64,000 nt of DNA from Ruminococcaceae bacterium YRB3002. GTDB lineage: Bacteria; Bacillota; Clostridia; Saccharofermentanales; Saccharofermentanaceae. Made by a program: the position numbers and the translations under genes. The stretch spans positions 1 through 64,000 of the forward strand of contig FMTG01000002.1 in the NCBI GenBank assembly GCA_900099715.1, written 5' to 3'. The notes under the pieces were generated by a model. It did not search any database. It had not been told where the DNA came from and saw nothing but the letters and a program-made list of their open reading frames with translations. Below are positions 45,301-53,012 of this stretch, one piece after another (position 1 is the stretch's first letter; each line of letters opens with the position of its first letter).

Positions 45301-46643
45301 TTGGTGTGATCGCCAGAGCAGACAATGCGATAATCGTGGGCGATCCCAATCAGATGCCGCCGACGTCATTCTTCCAGTCGGCTAATTTCGATGAGGAGAA
45401 TTATGAGATCGAAGACCTCGAGAGCATCCTTGATGACTGCCTTGCCCTCAACATGCCGGGAACACACCTGCTGTGGCATTACAGGAGCAAGCACGAAAGC
45501 CTCATAACCTACAGCAACCGTGCCTTCTACGACAACCGTCTCTACACATTCCCGTCCAGCAATGATCTGGAACGCAAGGTGTCTTTTGTGCCGTGTGAAG
45601 GGACTTTCGACAGGGGCAAGACCAGGACGAACAGGGGTGAAGCAGAGGCTGTTGTCGAAGAGATCATAAGAAGGATAAAGTCAGATCCCGGTAAGAGCAT
45701 CGGCGTTGTTACATTCAACATCTCACAGCAGGATCTTATCGATGATCTCCTGAGCGACAGATGTAAGAAAGAACCGGAGCTTGAACAGGCCCTGTTCGGT
45801 TCGGAGGAGCCTGTATTTATCAAGAACCTGGAGAATGTTCAGGGTGACGAACGAGATATCATCCTGTTTTCTGTGGGATACGGGACAGACGAGGAAGGCA
45901 AGATATATATGAACTTCGGTCCTCTCAGCCAGGATGGCGGATGGAGAAGACTTAATGTTGCAGTGACCAGGGCAAGATACGAGATGGTCGTATTCTCATC
46001 TCTCGAACCTGAGCAGATCAAGATCACAGCGGATACGGCGCGCGGTGTTGCTGCCTTCAGAAGTTTCCTCGAGTATGCTCAGGGAAGAACGGTCTGGGAG
46101 AATTCCGCAACGACAGTATCCGAAGCGCCTGTTATTGACAGGTTCGCTGATTATACCGGTGTTGTTGACGGAATATGTAATGAGCTGGAGAAGGCAGGAT
46201 ACAAAACTTCGAAGAATGTCGGAAGCTCTGAATACAAGGTGGATATCGGCGTTGTTGATCCCCGCGATGAGAGCAGGTATTGTCTCGGTCTTCTTCTTGA
46301 CGGCAAGTTCTATAAGGAGAACAAGACAACAAGCGGCCGTGAGATCTACCAGGAGAACGTTCTTACCGGTCTCGGCTGGAATACCATGCGGGTATGGTCT
46401 GTTGACTGGTGGGAGAACAGGACACGCGTTGTTGATGAGATAGTTGCCCGGATCACCGCGGTTACTGCAGGGAAGGATGAGCCGGAGGTGACTGTTACAG
46501 AAGAGCCTGAACCTCAGCCGGAAACGCCTTCAGAGGAACCTGTTGTGACTTCTGAAGACCCAGTTGAGGAGTCTGCTCCGGAACCGGTATCTGACGAAGA
46601 GGGTAAAAAAAAACTAAACCCTCCGGGAGAAGGGAATACGTAA
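42369..46643 (+). CDS. DUF4011-SF1 helicase-Vsr-like nuclease, defence-type protein
   Basis: 1424 residues as read. N-terminal DUF4011 (WERKLLDLSLRNSLLN, 13-28), then a split SF1 helicase: Walker A HGPPGTGKSQ (about 340-349), a long helical insertion (about 400-940), Walker B FDEASQLPTCKAVG (about 966), VGDPNQMPP, LWHYRSKHESLI and the motif V/VI region RRLNVAVTRARYE (about 1195-1210). A Vsr/MTES_1575-type nuclease domain follows (about 1265-1365: YKVDIGVVDP, LGLLLDGKFY, LGWNTMRVWSVDWW); the usual Glu of IExDG is Leu here. The frame ends after an A9 run; the DUF3320 domain that normally follows is in the -1 frame. Proteins of this architecture are known from antiphage screens. ATG 42369 has AAGGAG. 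Confidence 0.88.
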   Translation: MDTDNAKVNAKIDQWERKLLDLSLRNSLLNMKIKGSMIPVFAHSPALLEDKLYEETDFFIKPRNEEKSTKKEEQKTADQAASEPAAEPEKSGKQTIPAKEYDLENICDLDGFDQLITENFEKKKLFSSLTKSELETSIKKLYRSAKVALEENGANTLYIALGVMKWFDKGGSTPHYAPLVLIPVDLVRKSFALGYVIRRRDEEPIVNITLLEKLKQDFGIVTDVKEIFVSDESGVDIDKVIENFRGIIAGQDGWDIYNSCVIGIFSFTNFVMWNDLRARRDKIGENKIVKSLLEGKLCWEAKDMVVPNTIDEEDCFLPITADSSQLYAIKRATAGDSFVLHGPPGTGKSQTITSMIADMLAHGKTVLFAAEKKAALDVVYSRLDKIGLGSFCLELHSNKAKKSAFLGKLREAVELRQKTGSGDYNKMLNELASTRHELDKYCAALHDDRKCGFSLYELISIYTVNSQAPDVAPFDAHFKDTVNEDTYRNCEASLESLISAGRALGDIGCLASIRTSEYSQKLKSDMPVVAADLKAKTAALEENYGKVCAAVTGVGVMVPGLGDKTFGSVRKAVGISNAMLSSFSIPAKICAADDYEAVLRAIEEYQAQKKLRDARNAEILPAYKPEIFNLDLESISNELREAMSKSSLFKSMAVSKVAKKIEPYRAIPSKDEHLETTLAIAIEAKNASNSCEKIYSERLASYIDRAVLDDETKAQAVITAARTHLGKIDEYDRTGVLRKTYAANPSYTQIWSGFNQAYVAFDEPHSVLEDNIGIKAVHDAETFEDQYWTADDIINNMEHLRDRVMFNQALGDSRSKLLANVVNAYVSSQITEEELIPAFKKAFAKLFITEIIDSDDTLRNFSGKIFEERVAKYKKLNDDFMKMTRQEIYLRVAANLPDLAVEATKGSALGILQHAIKSNGRGVSIRTLFSQIPDLILKLCPCVLMSPISVAQYLEPGVLKFDTVLFDEASQLPTCKAVGVIARADNAIIVGDPNQMPPTSFFQSANFDEENYEIEDLESILDDCLALNMPGTHLLWHYRSKHESLITYSNRAFYDNRLYTFPSSNDLERKVSFVPCEGTFDRGKTRTNRGEAEAVVEEIIRRIKSDPGKSIGVVTFNISQQDLIDDLLSDRCKKEPELEQALFGSEEPVFIKNLENVQGDERDIILFSVGYGTDEEGKIYMNFGPLSQDGGWRRLNVAVTRARYEMVVFSSLEPEQIKITADTARGVAAFRSFLEYAQGRTVWENSATTVSEAPVIDRFADYTGVVDGICNELEKAGYKTSKNVGSSEYKVDIGVVDPRDESRYCLGLLLDGKFYKENKTTSGREIYQENVLTGLGWNTMRVWSVDWWENRTRVVDEIVARITAVTAGKDEPEVTVTEEPEPQPETPSEEPVVTSEDPVEESAPEPVSDEEGKKKLNPPGEGNT
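46605..46640 (+). other. A9 slippery run with downstream hairpin at a -1 frame junction
   Basis: Nine As (46605-46613) read AAA AAA AAA in the helicase frame. The -1 frame opens only after the TAA at 46604-46606 and runs on through the DUF3320 gene, while the helicase frame stops at 46641-46643. A small ccct...aggg hairpin (46619-46634) starts five bases after the run. A slip of one base here joins the two parts into one protein of about 1604 residues. Confidence 0.7.
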
Positions 46644-46666
46644 AAGCTTCACTACCTTCATACCCG

Positions 46667-47182
46667 ATGACTGTCGAGGAGTTCTGTAATCCCCTCAAAA
46701 CACCTATTCTTGTGGCTATGGCGAATCAGGTTATAATCGATGAGTCACCCGTAAGCATTAACACGATCTCACAAAGGATCCTGGAGGCTTGCGGTATAAC
46801 AAAGAGCACACCCAAGATCAAAGAGCGTGTCGACTACCTTGTCAGGGCCACAAGGATCAAACCCGCACCTGACGGGACAACGCTGTTCTTCTGGAAACCG
46901 GGGTCAGATCCGATGGCTTATGATATGTACAGGTGTTCCGAGGATTTGGATGTGAGGGCTCCGGAGGATATCCACTCATCGGAGGCCGCCTGTGCCATGC
47001 TTGAAGCCATTACAGAGCAATACGGGATACCCCCTGCGGAAGCTTGCGCTGCCGGAGCCAGAAAACTTGGCCTCACGAGGATGACACCGGCTGTGAAGGA
47101 ACTGATGGAGAGTGGTCTCACGATCCTCCAAGATGAAAATGCCGTGACATTGAACTCCAGAGGAATGCTTGAATCGACATAG
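46667..47182 (+). CDS. DUF3320-type C-terminal domain of the helicase, in the -1 frame
   Basis: 171 residues from ATG 46667, but the frame is open from 46607 and reads on from the helicase: TKPSGRREYVKASLPSYP precedes the ATG. The sequence MANQVIIDESPVSINTISQRILEACGITKSTPKIKERVDYLVR is the DUF3320 pattern (EaPI...l.rRi...G...). DUF3320 is normally the last domain of DUF4011 helicases. The start codon has only a weak site (GAGGAG lies after it). Most likely expressed as part of the helicase by slippage or frameshifting, or else the helicase is a disrupted gene. Confidence 0.7.
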   Translation: MTVEEFCNPLKTPILVAMANQVIIDESPVSINTISQRILEACGITKSTPKIKERVDYLVRATRIKPAPDGTTLFFWKPGSDPMAYDMYRCSEDLDVRAPEDIHSSEAACAMLEAITEQYGIPPAEACAAGARKLGLTRMTPAVKELMESGLTILQDENAVTLNSRGMLEST

Positions 47183-47200
47183 TGTGTTATAATCCTTAGC

Positions 47201-47848
47201 ATGAATCCGAATGACCGTTACAGAGGCAACAGGGAATACAGGGACCTGACAGTACAGACTCACTACGGTAAGTCTTCCAGGACACCGCGCGTTCAGACGC
47301 GTGGCTCGTCTATGTCTGATATGAAATTCGGTCCCAATTCCGCTGATGCAAGACGTCCTATGGAGGACCGCGACCTGATCGAGAGAGGCCGTACCCAGCA
47401 GCAACAGCAGCAGGCACAGCAGGCTGTTCCCGGAGTTCACGCATATGGTGATTATGACAGAGGCGCACAGGGACAGAGAAGACCTGTGAACCAGGGACAG
47501 CAGCCCCGCCCACAGCAGGGTTATCCTCAGCAGAGTCAGCCCCAGCCCCAGTTTGTTCAGCGCCAGCCGCAGCCACAGCAACAGCCGCAGCCTCAGGGAT
47601 ATCCTCAGGGATACCAGCAACCTGTCAGAACGGCAAGACCTGCACCTGCACAGGTGAGAGTGCCGAATCCGCAGGCAGCATCTGCTGTTCCGTCTCCGGA
47701 GAAGCGCGAGAAGCAGGCCCCTCAGGTAGATACAAGACAAAAGGTCAGCAATGAACAGGCGCTACAGATCGATATGATGTTCAAGATAGGCATCATGGTA
47801 TGGGCTGCTGTCGCATTGGTCATTACCATTGTTTTGCTGACGAGATGA
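47201..47848 (+). CDS. Gln/Pro-rich protein with a C-terminal membrane anchor
   Basis: 215 residues. Residues 1-65 are polar and Arg-rich (NDRYRGNREYRDL). Residues 66-165 are low complexity, dominated by Gln and Pro (TQQQQQQAQQAVPG, QPQPQQQPQPQGYPQGY). The end is a single helix (MMFKIGIMVWAAVALVITIVLL) with Thr-Arg after it, so the protein is tail-anchored with a long disordered cytoplasmic or surface part. No domain recognised. It overlaps the following acetyltransferase by ATGA. The composition suggests a scaffold or condensate-type role, which is speculation. Confidence 0.7.
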   Translation: MNPNDRYRGNREYRDLTVQTHYGKSSRTPRVQTRGSSMSDMKFGPNSADARRPMEDRDLIERGRTQQQQQQAQQAVPGVHAYGDYDRGAQGQRRPVNQGQQPRPQQGYPQQSQPQPQFVQRQPQPQQQPQPQGYPQGYQQPVRTARPAPAQVRVPNPQAASAVPSPEKREKQAPQVDTRQKVSNEQALQIDMMFKIGIMVWAAVALVITIVLLTR

Positions 47849-48288
47849 TCCGTCTGGTTGAATTGAGCATGTCCGATCTTGAGCAGATCAAGGATCTGTT
47901 CAGAAGTGTTTTTATGTCTCCTCCGTGGAATGATGACTGGAGTGATGATGTGCAGCTAACACATTATCTGAGCGAGCTGATCGACGTAAGTACGCCTCTT
48001 GTTCTGGGGCTTTACGATGACGACCGCTTTATCGGCGTATCGATCGGAAGGATAAAGCACTGGTGCAGGGGGACGGAGTATTTCATTGAGGAGCTTTGTA
48101 TAAGCTGTGAAGAACAGCATAAGGGATATGGCATGAAGTTCTTCGAGCTTATAGAGGATCATCTCAGGAATATGGGGATCCATCAGATATTTCTCATGAC
48201 CGACAGGCATATGCCGGCCTATGATTTTTACCGTAAGCTTGGATTCAGTGAGGTTACTGAACTTGTGTCTTTATTCAAGGAGTTTTGA
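47845..48288 (+). CDS. GNAT family N-acetyltransferase
   Basis: 147 residues. RLVELSMSDLEQIKDLFRSVF opens the fold; EELCISCEEQHKGYGMKFFELIEDHL contains the acetyl-CoA loop (HKGYG), and MPAYDFYRKLGFSEV is the C-terminal signature. ATG 47845 overlaps the stop of the Gln/Pro-rich gene; the frame also opens at 47800 but the coupled start is better. Substrate unknown. Confidence 0.87.
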   Translation: MIRLVELSMSDLEQIKDLFRSVFMSPPWNDDWSDDVQLTHYLSELIDVSTPLVLGLYDDDRFIGVSIGRIKHWCRGTEYFIEELCISCEEQHKGYGMKFFELIEDHLRNMGIHQIFLMTDRHMPAYDFYRKLGFSEVTELVSLFKEF

Positions 48289-48291
48289 ATT

Positions 48292-49380
48292 ATGAAGAGA
48301 GTTATTCTTGTTGCTGCAGTTGTGGCCGCATCGGTCTGTTTTGTCTCCTGTAAGGATACTCAGATTACAATGGAAGTGACCTCTTCCTCAGAGGATACTT
48401 ATGCGTCTGATGCTGAGACGGCGGCTGCAGAGTCGGCGGCTGCAGAGTCGGAAGTAACAACTCCGTCTGCTCCTGCTGAACCGGTCCTTGAATTCAGCGG
48501 CGATCCGCAGGATATCATGAACATCGGGGAAGATTCATATTATGAGGGTGAGAACTACGTTCTGTTCGTCGCGGCAGGTTCCGTTCTGACCGGTGATACA
48601 CCGGCAAAGATATCGGAGGTAATGGATTCGCTTGAAGAATTATACGGGCTGTCTTATTCATATAAAGGCAATGTTCATGAGGATGACTGGAGGACCCGTT
48701 ACTTCAGCGGTTCCTTTACCGGAATCAATAGAGACATGTCCAAAGCAAGCATACTCATCATTCCCGATCCCCATGACGATTCTATCGAATGGACGTACGG
48801 CAATGAGGTCCTGCTCCATGACACGACACTTTCTGTTGAGCATGGCTATTACGACGGGCTTTATCACGAGCTGGCACATCTTCTGAGACTTAGACAGAGC
48901 AATATGCTGGGTTCTGTTATGGAAGAGGGCGTTGCGCTCTATGCGCAGGACAGATTGTCCAGAGAGAATGATTATCCTAACTGGAGCATGCTTCAGTATG
49001 TGACCTACGGCGGATACGTATCCATGTACGATGACTCCGTGATATATGATGATCCCGAAGGGGAATTCATCAGAGCGTCTTTGGCGGAAAGAAGCGGAGC
49101 ACAGACTGACTATCAGTACGGTTTCAGATTCGTGATGTTCCTCATGGAGAATTACGGCACGGATATTATAAGTAAGATAAGCGTGAAAGCACGTGAATAC
49201 GATCTGAGTTCCCTTGAATCCGTAAGTCCGGATGAGAAAGATATGCGGACTGTAGTTGAGATAATAAAGAGCTGTACCGAGGACGATGTTTTCGCGAAGT
49301 TTGTAAAGTGGCTGCCCTCCGGTTGGGAGGCATACTGCAGGGAGTACGTAAAGTACATCGAGAGATTCTCGGATATGTGA
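48292..49380 (+). CDS. Lipoprotein with a gluzincin-like HExxH peptidase motif
   Basis: 362 residues. The signal MKRVILVAAVVAASVCFVSC ends at lipobox Cys20, followed by an Ala/Glu/Ser linker (AAAESAAAESEV). The middle has YDGLYHELAHLLRL with His192-Glu193-x-x-His196 and Glu211/Glu212 about 15 residues later (MEEGVALYAQ), the zinc site pattern of thermolysin-like gluzincins. No family assignment beyond this. It is the first of two adjacent lipoprotein genes on the outside face of the membrane. Starts three bases after the acetyltransferase stop. Confidence 0.8.
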   Translation: MKRVILVAAVVAASVCFVSCKDTQITMEVTSSSEDTYASDAETAAAESAAAESEVTTPSAPAEPVLEFSGDPQDIMNIGEDSYYEGENYVLFVAAGSVLTGDTPAKISEVMDSLEELYGLSYSYKGNVHEDDWRTRYFSGSFTGINRDMSKASILIIPDPHDDSIEWTYGNEVLLHDTTLSVEHGYYDGLYHELAHLLRLRQSNMLGSVMEEGVALYAQDRLSRENDYPNWSMLQYVTYGGYVSMYDDSVIYDDPEGEFIRASLAERSGAQTDYQYGFRFVMFLMENYGTDIISKISVKAREYDLSSLESVSPDEKDMRTVVEIIKSCTEDDVFAKFVKWLPSGWEAYCREYVKYIERFSDM

Positions 49381-49392
49381 CAGGAGGGGATT

Positions 49393-50610
49393 ATGATCAG
49401 AAATGTGTTGAGAGCATCTTCGTTACTGGTTGCTTCGGCTTTGCTTGTAAGCGGCTGCAGCCTGCCTTTCGCGAAGAAAGAGAGTAAGGTGTCTCCTGCG
49501 AAGCTGATCGATGCCTGCGATGAAATTGATTATGAGATCTATGATGATACCGGTGAGATCCTGGATGAATTCGGCAATGAGAGGTCTATGTCAAACGGAA
49601 TAGCGGCGCGGCTGGATTCCAAGGGTTTGCGCAAGCTGTTGAGGGATGAGAACGTGAATGAGTTCTTCTCTTTCGCGGAGGGTATGACAGATGCGGTCAG
49701 GTCAAATAAGATCGTTGAATGTGCGGTTATGTTCAGAGCTGATGAAGCACAGGACAGAGGAGACTATAAGATGTTCTGCCTGGCATCCGGATTCGACTCT
49801 GATGATGAAGCGTCTGAATACTACGATGCGGTCGCCGGATTTGCTGAAGAATACGGTACTTCCGCCATTGAGGCAAATGTTGTAACGCCTTCTGAGGATG
49901 ATCTTGAGTGCATTGTGTATCAGTCGCGCGGAAGGCAGAGTGCGGTATCGATAGAGCTGTGCAAGTCTCTTGATTCGGTTATGGTGCTTGTGGGCTATGA
50001 ATACTTCAATAATGAGGTCTCAGGGAACCTTGACGGGATATGCAGCACGTTGGATATCCCGTCATGCGGAATGGAACAGTGGGATATGTCTGAACCGGCA
50101 GATATGGGTGACAGAACTGAATGCCTTGTTGAGCTTTATGATATGACTGAGATCGACCCCGGTGACCTTGATGCTCTGAATGAGACCGTTGAACCCGCTG
50201 CGAAATATTTTGAGACTGATGATAAGGAGACGATGTCGCAAGTGCTCCGCCTTGACGATGATACCCGGTATGAACTGATGGACAGGATGAGGGTAGGTTA
50301 TATCAAAAGATACGGGATAGACGCTGCCCTGATATTCTCAATAGAGGCATCAGATGCTGATAAGGCGGCTGAGCTTTATGATTTCTTCAAGATGCAGGCC
50401 AAGTCTCCTGCAGGGGATCAGCTCAATGTGGATGAAGGTATCAAAGATGGTATAAACTACTATAAGTTCGATTCGATCTTTGTTACCTACAGGAAATATG
50501 CCATCTATCTTGAAGGCAACAGGATATATATCCTGTCGATACTGGGTATGGATGAGCAGGAAGCATCAGATCAGTTTGAGACCTATTCAGGTGATATGGA
50601 ACTTCCGTAA
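49393..50610 (+). CDS. Lipoprotein of unknown function
   Basis: 405 residues with a clear lipoprotein signal (SSLLVASALLVSGC, Cys22). The mature part is highly acidic and appears to hold two related alpha/beta halves: CLASGFDSDDEASEYYDAVAGFAEE in the first and IFSIEASDADKAAELYDFFKMQAKS in the second, each followed by a YxxF...GxYxY-like beta stretch. This suggests an internal duplication. No enzymatic motif is visible. CAGGAGGG precedes the ATG. The bidirectional hairpin at 50623 ends the operon. Confidence 0.75.
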   Translation: MIRNVLRASSLLVASALLVSGCSLPFAKKESKVSPAKLIDACDEIDYEIYDDTGEILDEFGNERSMSNGIAARLDSKGLRKLLRDENVNEFFSFAEGMTDAVRSNKIVECAVMFRADEAQDRGDYKMFCLASGFDSDDEASEYYDAVAGFAEEYGTSAIEANVVTPSEDDLECIVYQSRGRQSAVSIELCKSLDSVMVLVGYEYFNNEVSGNLDGICSTLDIPSCGMEQWDMSEPADMGDRTECLVELYDMTEIDPGDLDALNETVEPAAKYFETDDKETMSQVLRLDDDTRYELMDRMRVGYIKRYGIDAALIFSIEASDADKAAELYDFFKMQAKSPAGDQLNVDEGIKDGINYYKFDSIFVTYRKYAIYLEGNRIYILSILGMDEQEASDQFETYSGDMELP

Positions 50611-50622
50611 TCAGTCAATAAA

Positions 50623-50652
50623 GAGGCCGCCCCTAAGGACGGCCTCCTGCAT
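50623..50652. terminator. Terminator between the lipoprotein gene and hppA
   Basis: gaggccg (50623-50629) pairs with cggcctc (50640-50646), followed by ctgcatttt. It lies between convergent genes and may serve both. Confidence 0.82.
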
Positions 50653-50669
50653 TTTCAGTAAATTTGCTC

Positions 50670-52859
50670 TTACTTGTTGATCAGGCTCAGTATGAAGTCA
50701 AGCAGGTTGTACTTGCTGAATACTGCAACTGCAACGAGTGAGATAGTGCTCATGATCTTGATGAGGATATCAAGTGAAGGACCAACTGTATCCTTAAGAG
50801 GATCACCTACCGTGTCACCGACGACTGCAGCGTCGTGAGCGGGTGAACCCTTGCCGTGACCTTTGATAGCGCCTGTCTCGATGTACTTCTTGCCGTTATC
50901 CCATGCACCGCCTGCGTTACCTGTGAAGATAGCGAGCATGATAGCGGAGATCGTAGCGCCGAGAAGGATACCGCCAACGAACTGGGCACCGAGAAGGAAT
51001 CCGGAGAGGACAGGGAAGATGAGGGCTGTGATCGCAGGTACACGCATCTCCTTGATAGCTCCCTGTGAAGAGATGGAGATACATGCCTTTGTGTCAGGAA
51101 GCACCTTGCCTTCGAGAAGTCCGGGGATGTCCTTGAACTGACGGCGGACCTCTTCGACCATCTGCTCAGCAGCCTTTGCAACGGCTTCGATGAGCATGCC
51201 GGAGAAGAAGAACGGCAGTGCAGCACCTACGATGGCACCTGCGAGTGTCAGCGGATTAAGGATGTTCAGAGCGATATCATCAGCCAGAACAGAATCGGGT
51301 GTGTAGGAATAGAGGTAAGAGTTCATCATGGCCAGTGTAGCGAAAGCCGCAGAGCCGATAGCGAATCCCTTACCGATAGCTGCCGTAGTGTTGCCTACGG
51401 AATCGAGTGTATCTGTGATCTTACGAACTTCCTCATCAAGATAGCTCATCTCGGCGATACCGCCTGCGTTATCAGAGATAGGACCATATGTATCAACAGA
51501 TACTGTTGTTGCAACGAATGAGAGCATTCCGATAGCGGCACAGGAGATGCCGTAGAGACCACCTACGATGTATGCTCCGTAGATGGCTGCTCCGAGAACG
51601 AAACAGGGAGCCATACAGGACTTCATTCCGAGGGCGAGACCCTGTGTGATTGTAAGGGCAGCACCATCAACGGAAGCGTTAGCCAGTATCTTTGTAGGCC
51701 TGTAATCGTAAGATGTGTAATACTCGGCGATGGCACCGATGATGATGCCCGCTGCTACGCCGAGGACAGCAGCGATCCAGGGTGAGATCCATCCGAATCT
51801 GAATGCCGAGTAGCTGTCGGTTGTCTTGCCGAAGAAATACCATGCAAGGCCGAGACCCATAGCTGCCGTAACACCTGCAGATACCCATGTTGATACGTTC
51901 AGCTCCATGTGAGGGTTGTCTGAGAGCTTCTTCCTGATGAGGGTTGAAGCGATACCGATAACACATGCGATAAGACCGCATGCAGCGAAAGCAACAGGGA
52001 AGATGAGAAGCTTCTCAAGGAACGGCGACTCGAAAGCAACGCCTGCAGCTGTCTTACGTGAGAAGAGCTCGCATGCGAGGATAGCAGCTGACATGATAGC
52101 ACCGACATATGATTCGAGAAGGTCAGCACCAAGTCCTGCAACGTCACCTACGTTGTCACCAACGTTATCAGCGATTGTAGCAGGGTTCCTGGGGTCATCC
52201 TCAGGAAGGTGTGCTTCTGTCTTACCGACAAGGTCAGCACCCATATCTGCAGCCTTTGTATAGATACCGCCGCCGACACGGTTGAACATAGCGATAACAG
52301 AACAGCCGAGTGCGTAGCATGAGATGGTCATTGAGAAGGGAGCTTCAAGACCGATAAGGTTGACTGCCTCAACTCCGTTCCTGACGTCATTGATCTGACC
52401 CAGTCCGTATCCGAAGATAAGATAAACAAGGAAGATACCGAGAAGTGCGAAGCCTGCAACGCAGAGACCCATAACCGAGCCGCCCTTGTAAGCGACCTTC
52501 AGGGTATCGCTGAGCTTCTTTGTTGTACGTGCAGTGTTCGTAACTCTTACGTTGGCATAAGTTGCTATCTTCATACCTACGTAACCCGCGGAAGCGCTCA
52601 TTACGGCACCGATAACGAAAGCACAGGCACCCTGCCATGAGATAACGATACCGAGGACTACTGCAATGATCGCTCCGATGATCGCTACGACCTTGTACTC
52701 GTAGTTGATGAATGTTTTTGCACCCAGACGAATCTCCTTGGCGATCTCCATCATCCTCTCGTTGCCCTCTTCGAGCTTCTTAACGGAATAGAAGTTGATA
52801 GCTGCGTAAGCCAGTGCCAGAAGTGCCGCAAGGATGACAAGTCCTAAGAATAGTTCCAT
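50670..52859 (-). CDS. hppA: Membrane-bound ion-pumping pyrophosphatase
   Basis: 729 residues with about 16 helices. Couples PPi hydrolysis to H+ and/or Na+ pumping. Substrate motifs: ADMGADLVGKTEAHLPEDD, then DPRNPATIADNVGDNVGD, and near the C-terminus KKYIETGAIKGHGKGSPAHDAAVVGDTVGDPLKDT. The sequence GNTTAAIGKG has Ala where K+-independent enzymes have Lys, so this is the K+-dependent type; whether it moves Na+ or H+ is not decidable here. AAAGGAG precedes the ATG. Monocistronic and convergent with the lipoprotein genes. Confidence 0.97.
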   Translation of the reverse strand: MELFLGLVILAALLALAYAAINFYSVKKLEEGNERMMEIAKEIRLGAKTFINYEYKVVAIIGAIIAVVLGIVISWQGACAFVIGAVMSASAGYVGMKIATYANVRVTNTARTTKKLSDTLKVAYKGGSVMGLCVAGFALLGIFLVYLIFGYGLGQINDVRNGVEAVNLIGLEAPFSMTISCYALGCSVIAMFNRVGGGIYTKAADMGADLVGKTEAHLPEDDPRNPATIADNVGDNVGDVAGLGADLLESYVGAIMSAAILACELFSRKTAAGVAFESPFLEKLLIFPVAFAACGLIACVIGIASTLIRKKLSDNPHMELNVSTWVSAGVTAAMGLGLAWYFFGKTTDSYSAFRFGWISPWIAAVLGVAAGIIIGAIAEYYTSYDYRPTKILANASVDGAALTITQGLALGMKSCMAPCFVLGAAIYGAYIVGGLYGISCAAIGMLSFVATTVSVDTYGPISDNAGGIAEMSYLDEEVRKITDTLDSVGNTTAAIGKGFAIGSAAFATLAMMNSYLYSYTPDSVLADDIALNILNPLTLAGAIVGAALPFFFSGMLIEAVAKAAEQMVEEVRRQFKDIPGLLEGKVLPDTKACISISSQGAIKEMRVPAITALIFPVLSGFLLGAQFVGGILLGATISAIMLAIFTGNAGGAWDNGKKYIETGAIKGHGKGSPAHDAAVVGDTVGDPLKDTVGPSLDILIKIMSTISLVAVAVFSKYNLLDFILSLINK

Positions 52860-53012
52860 AATTGTCTCCTTTGCATAAAAATGCTTTAAATTTACACCGT
52901 TACCTATTATACATAATAATTTTAAAATGTTAATCTGTAATCTCTATGAAATTTTATATCAAACCGAAAGTGTTACAATAACAATGAACTATTATCGCAA
53001 ACTGGAGGGAGT

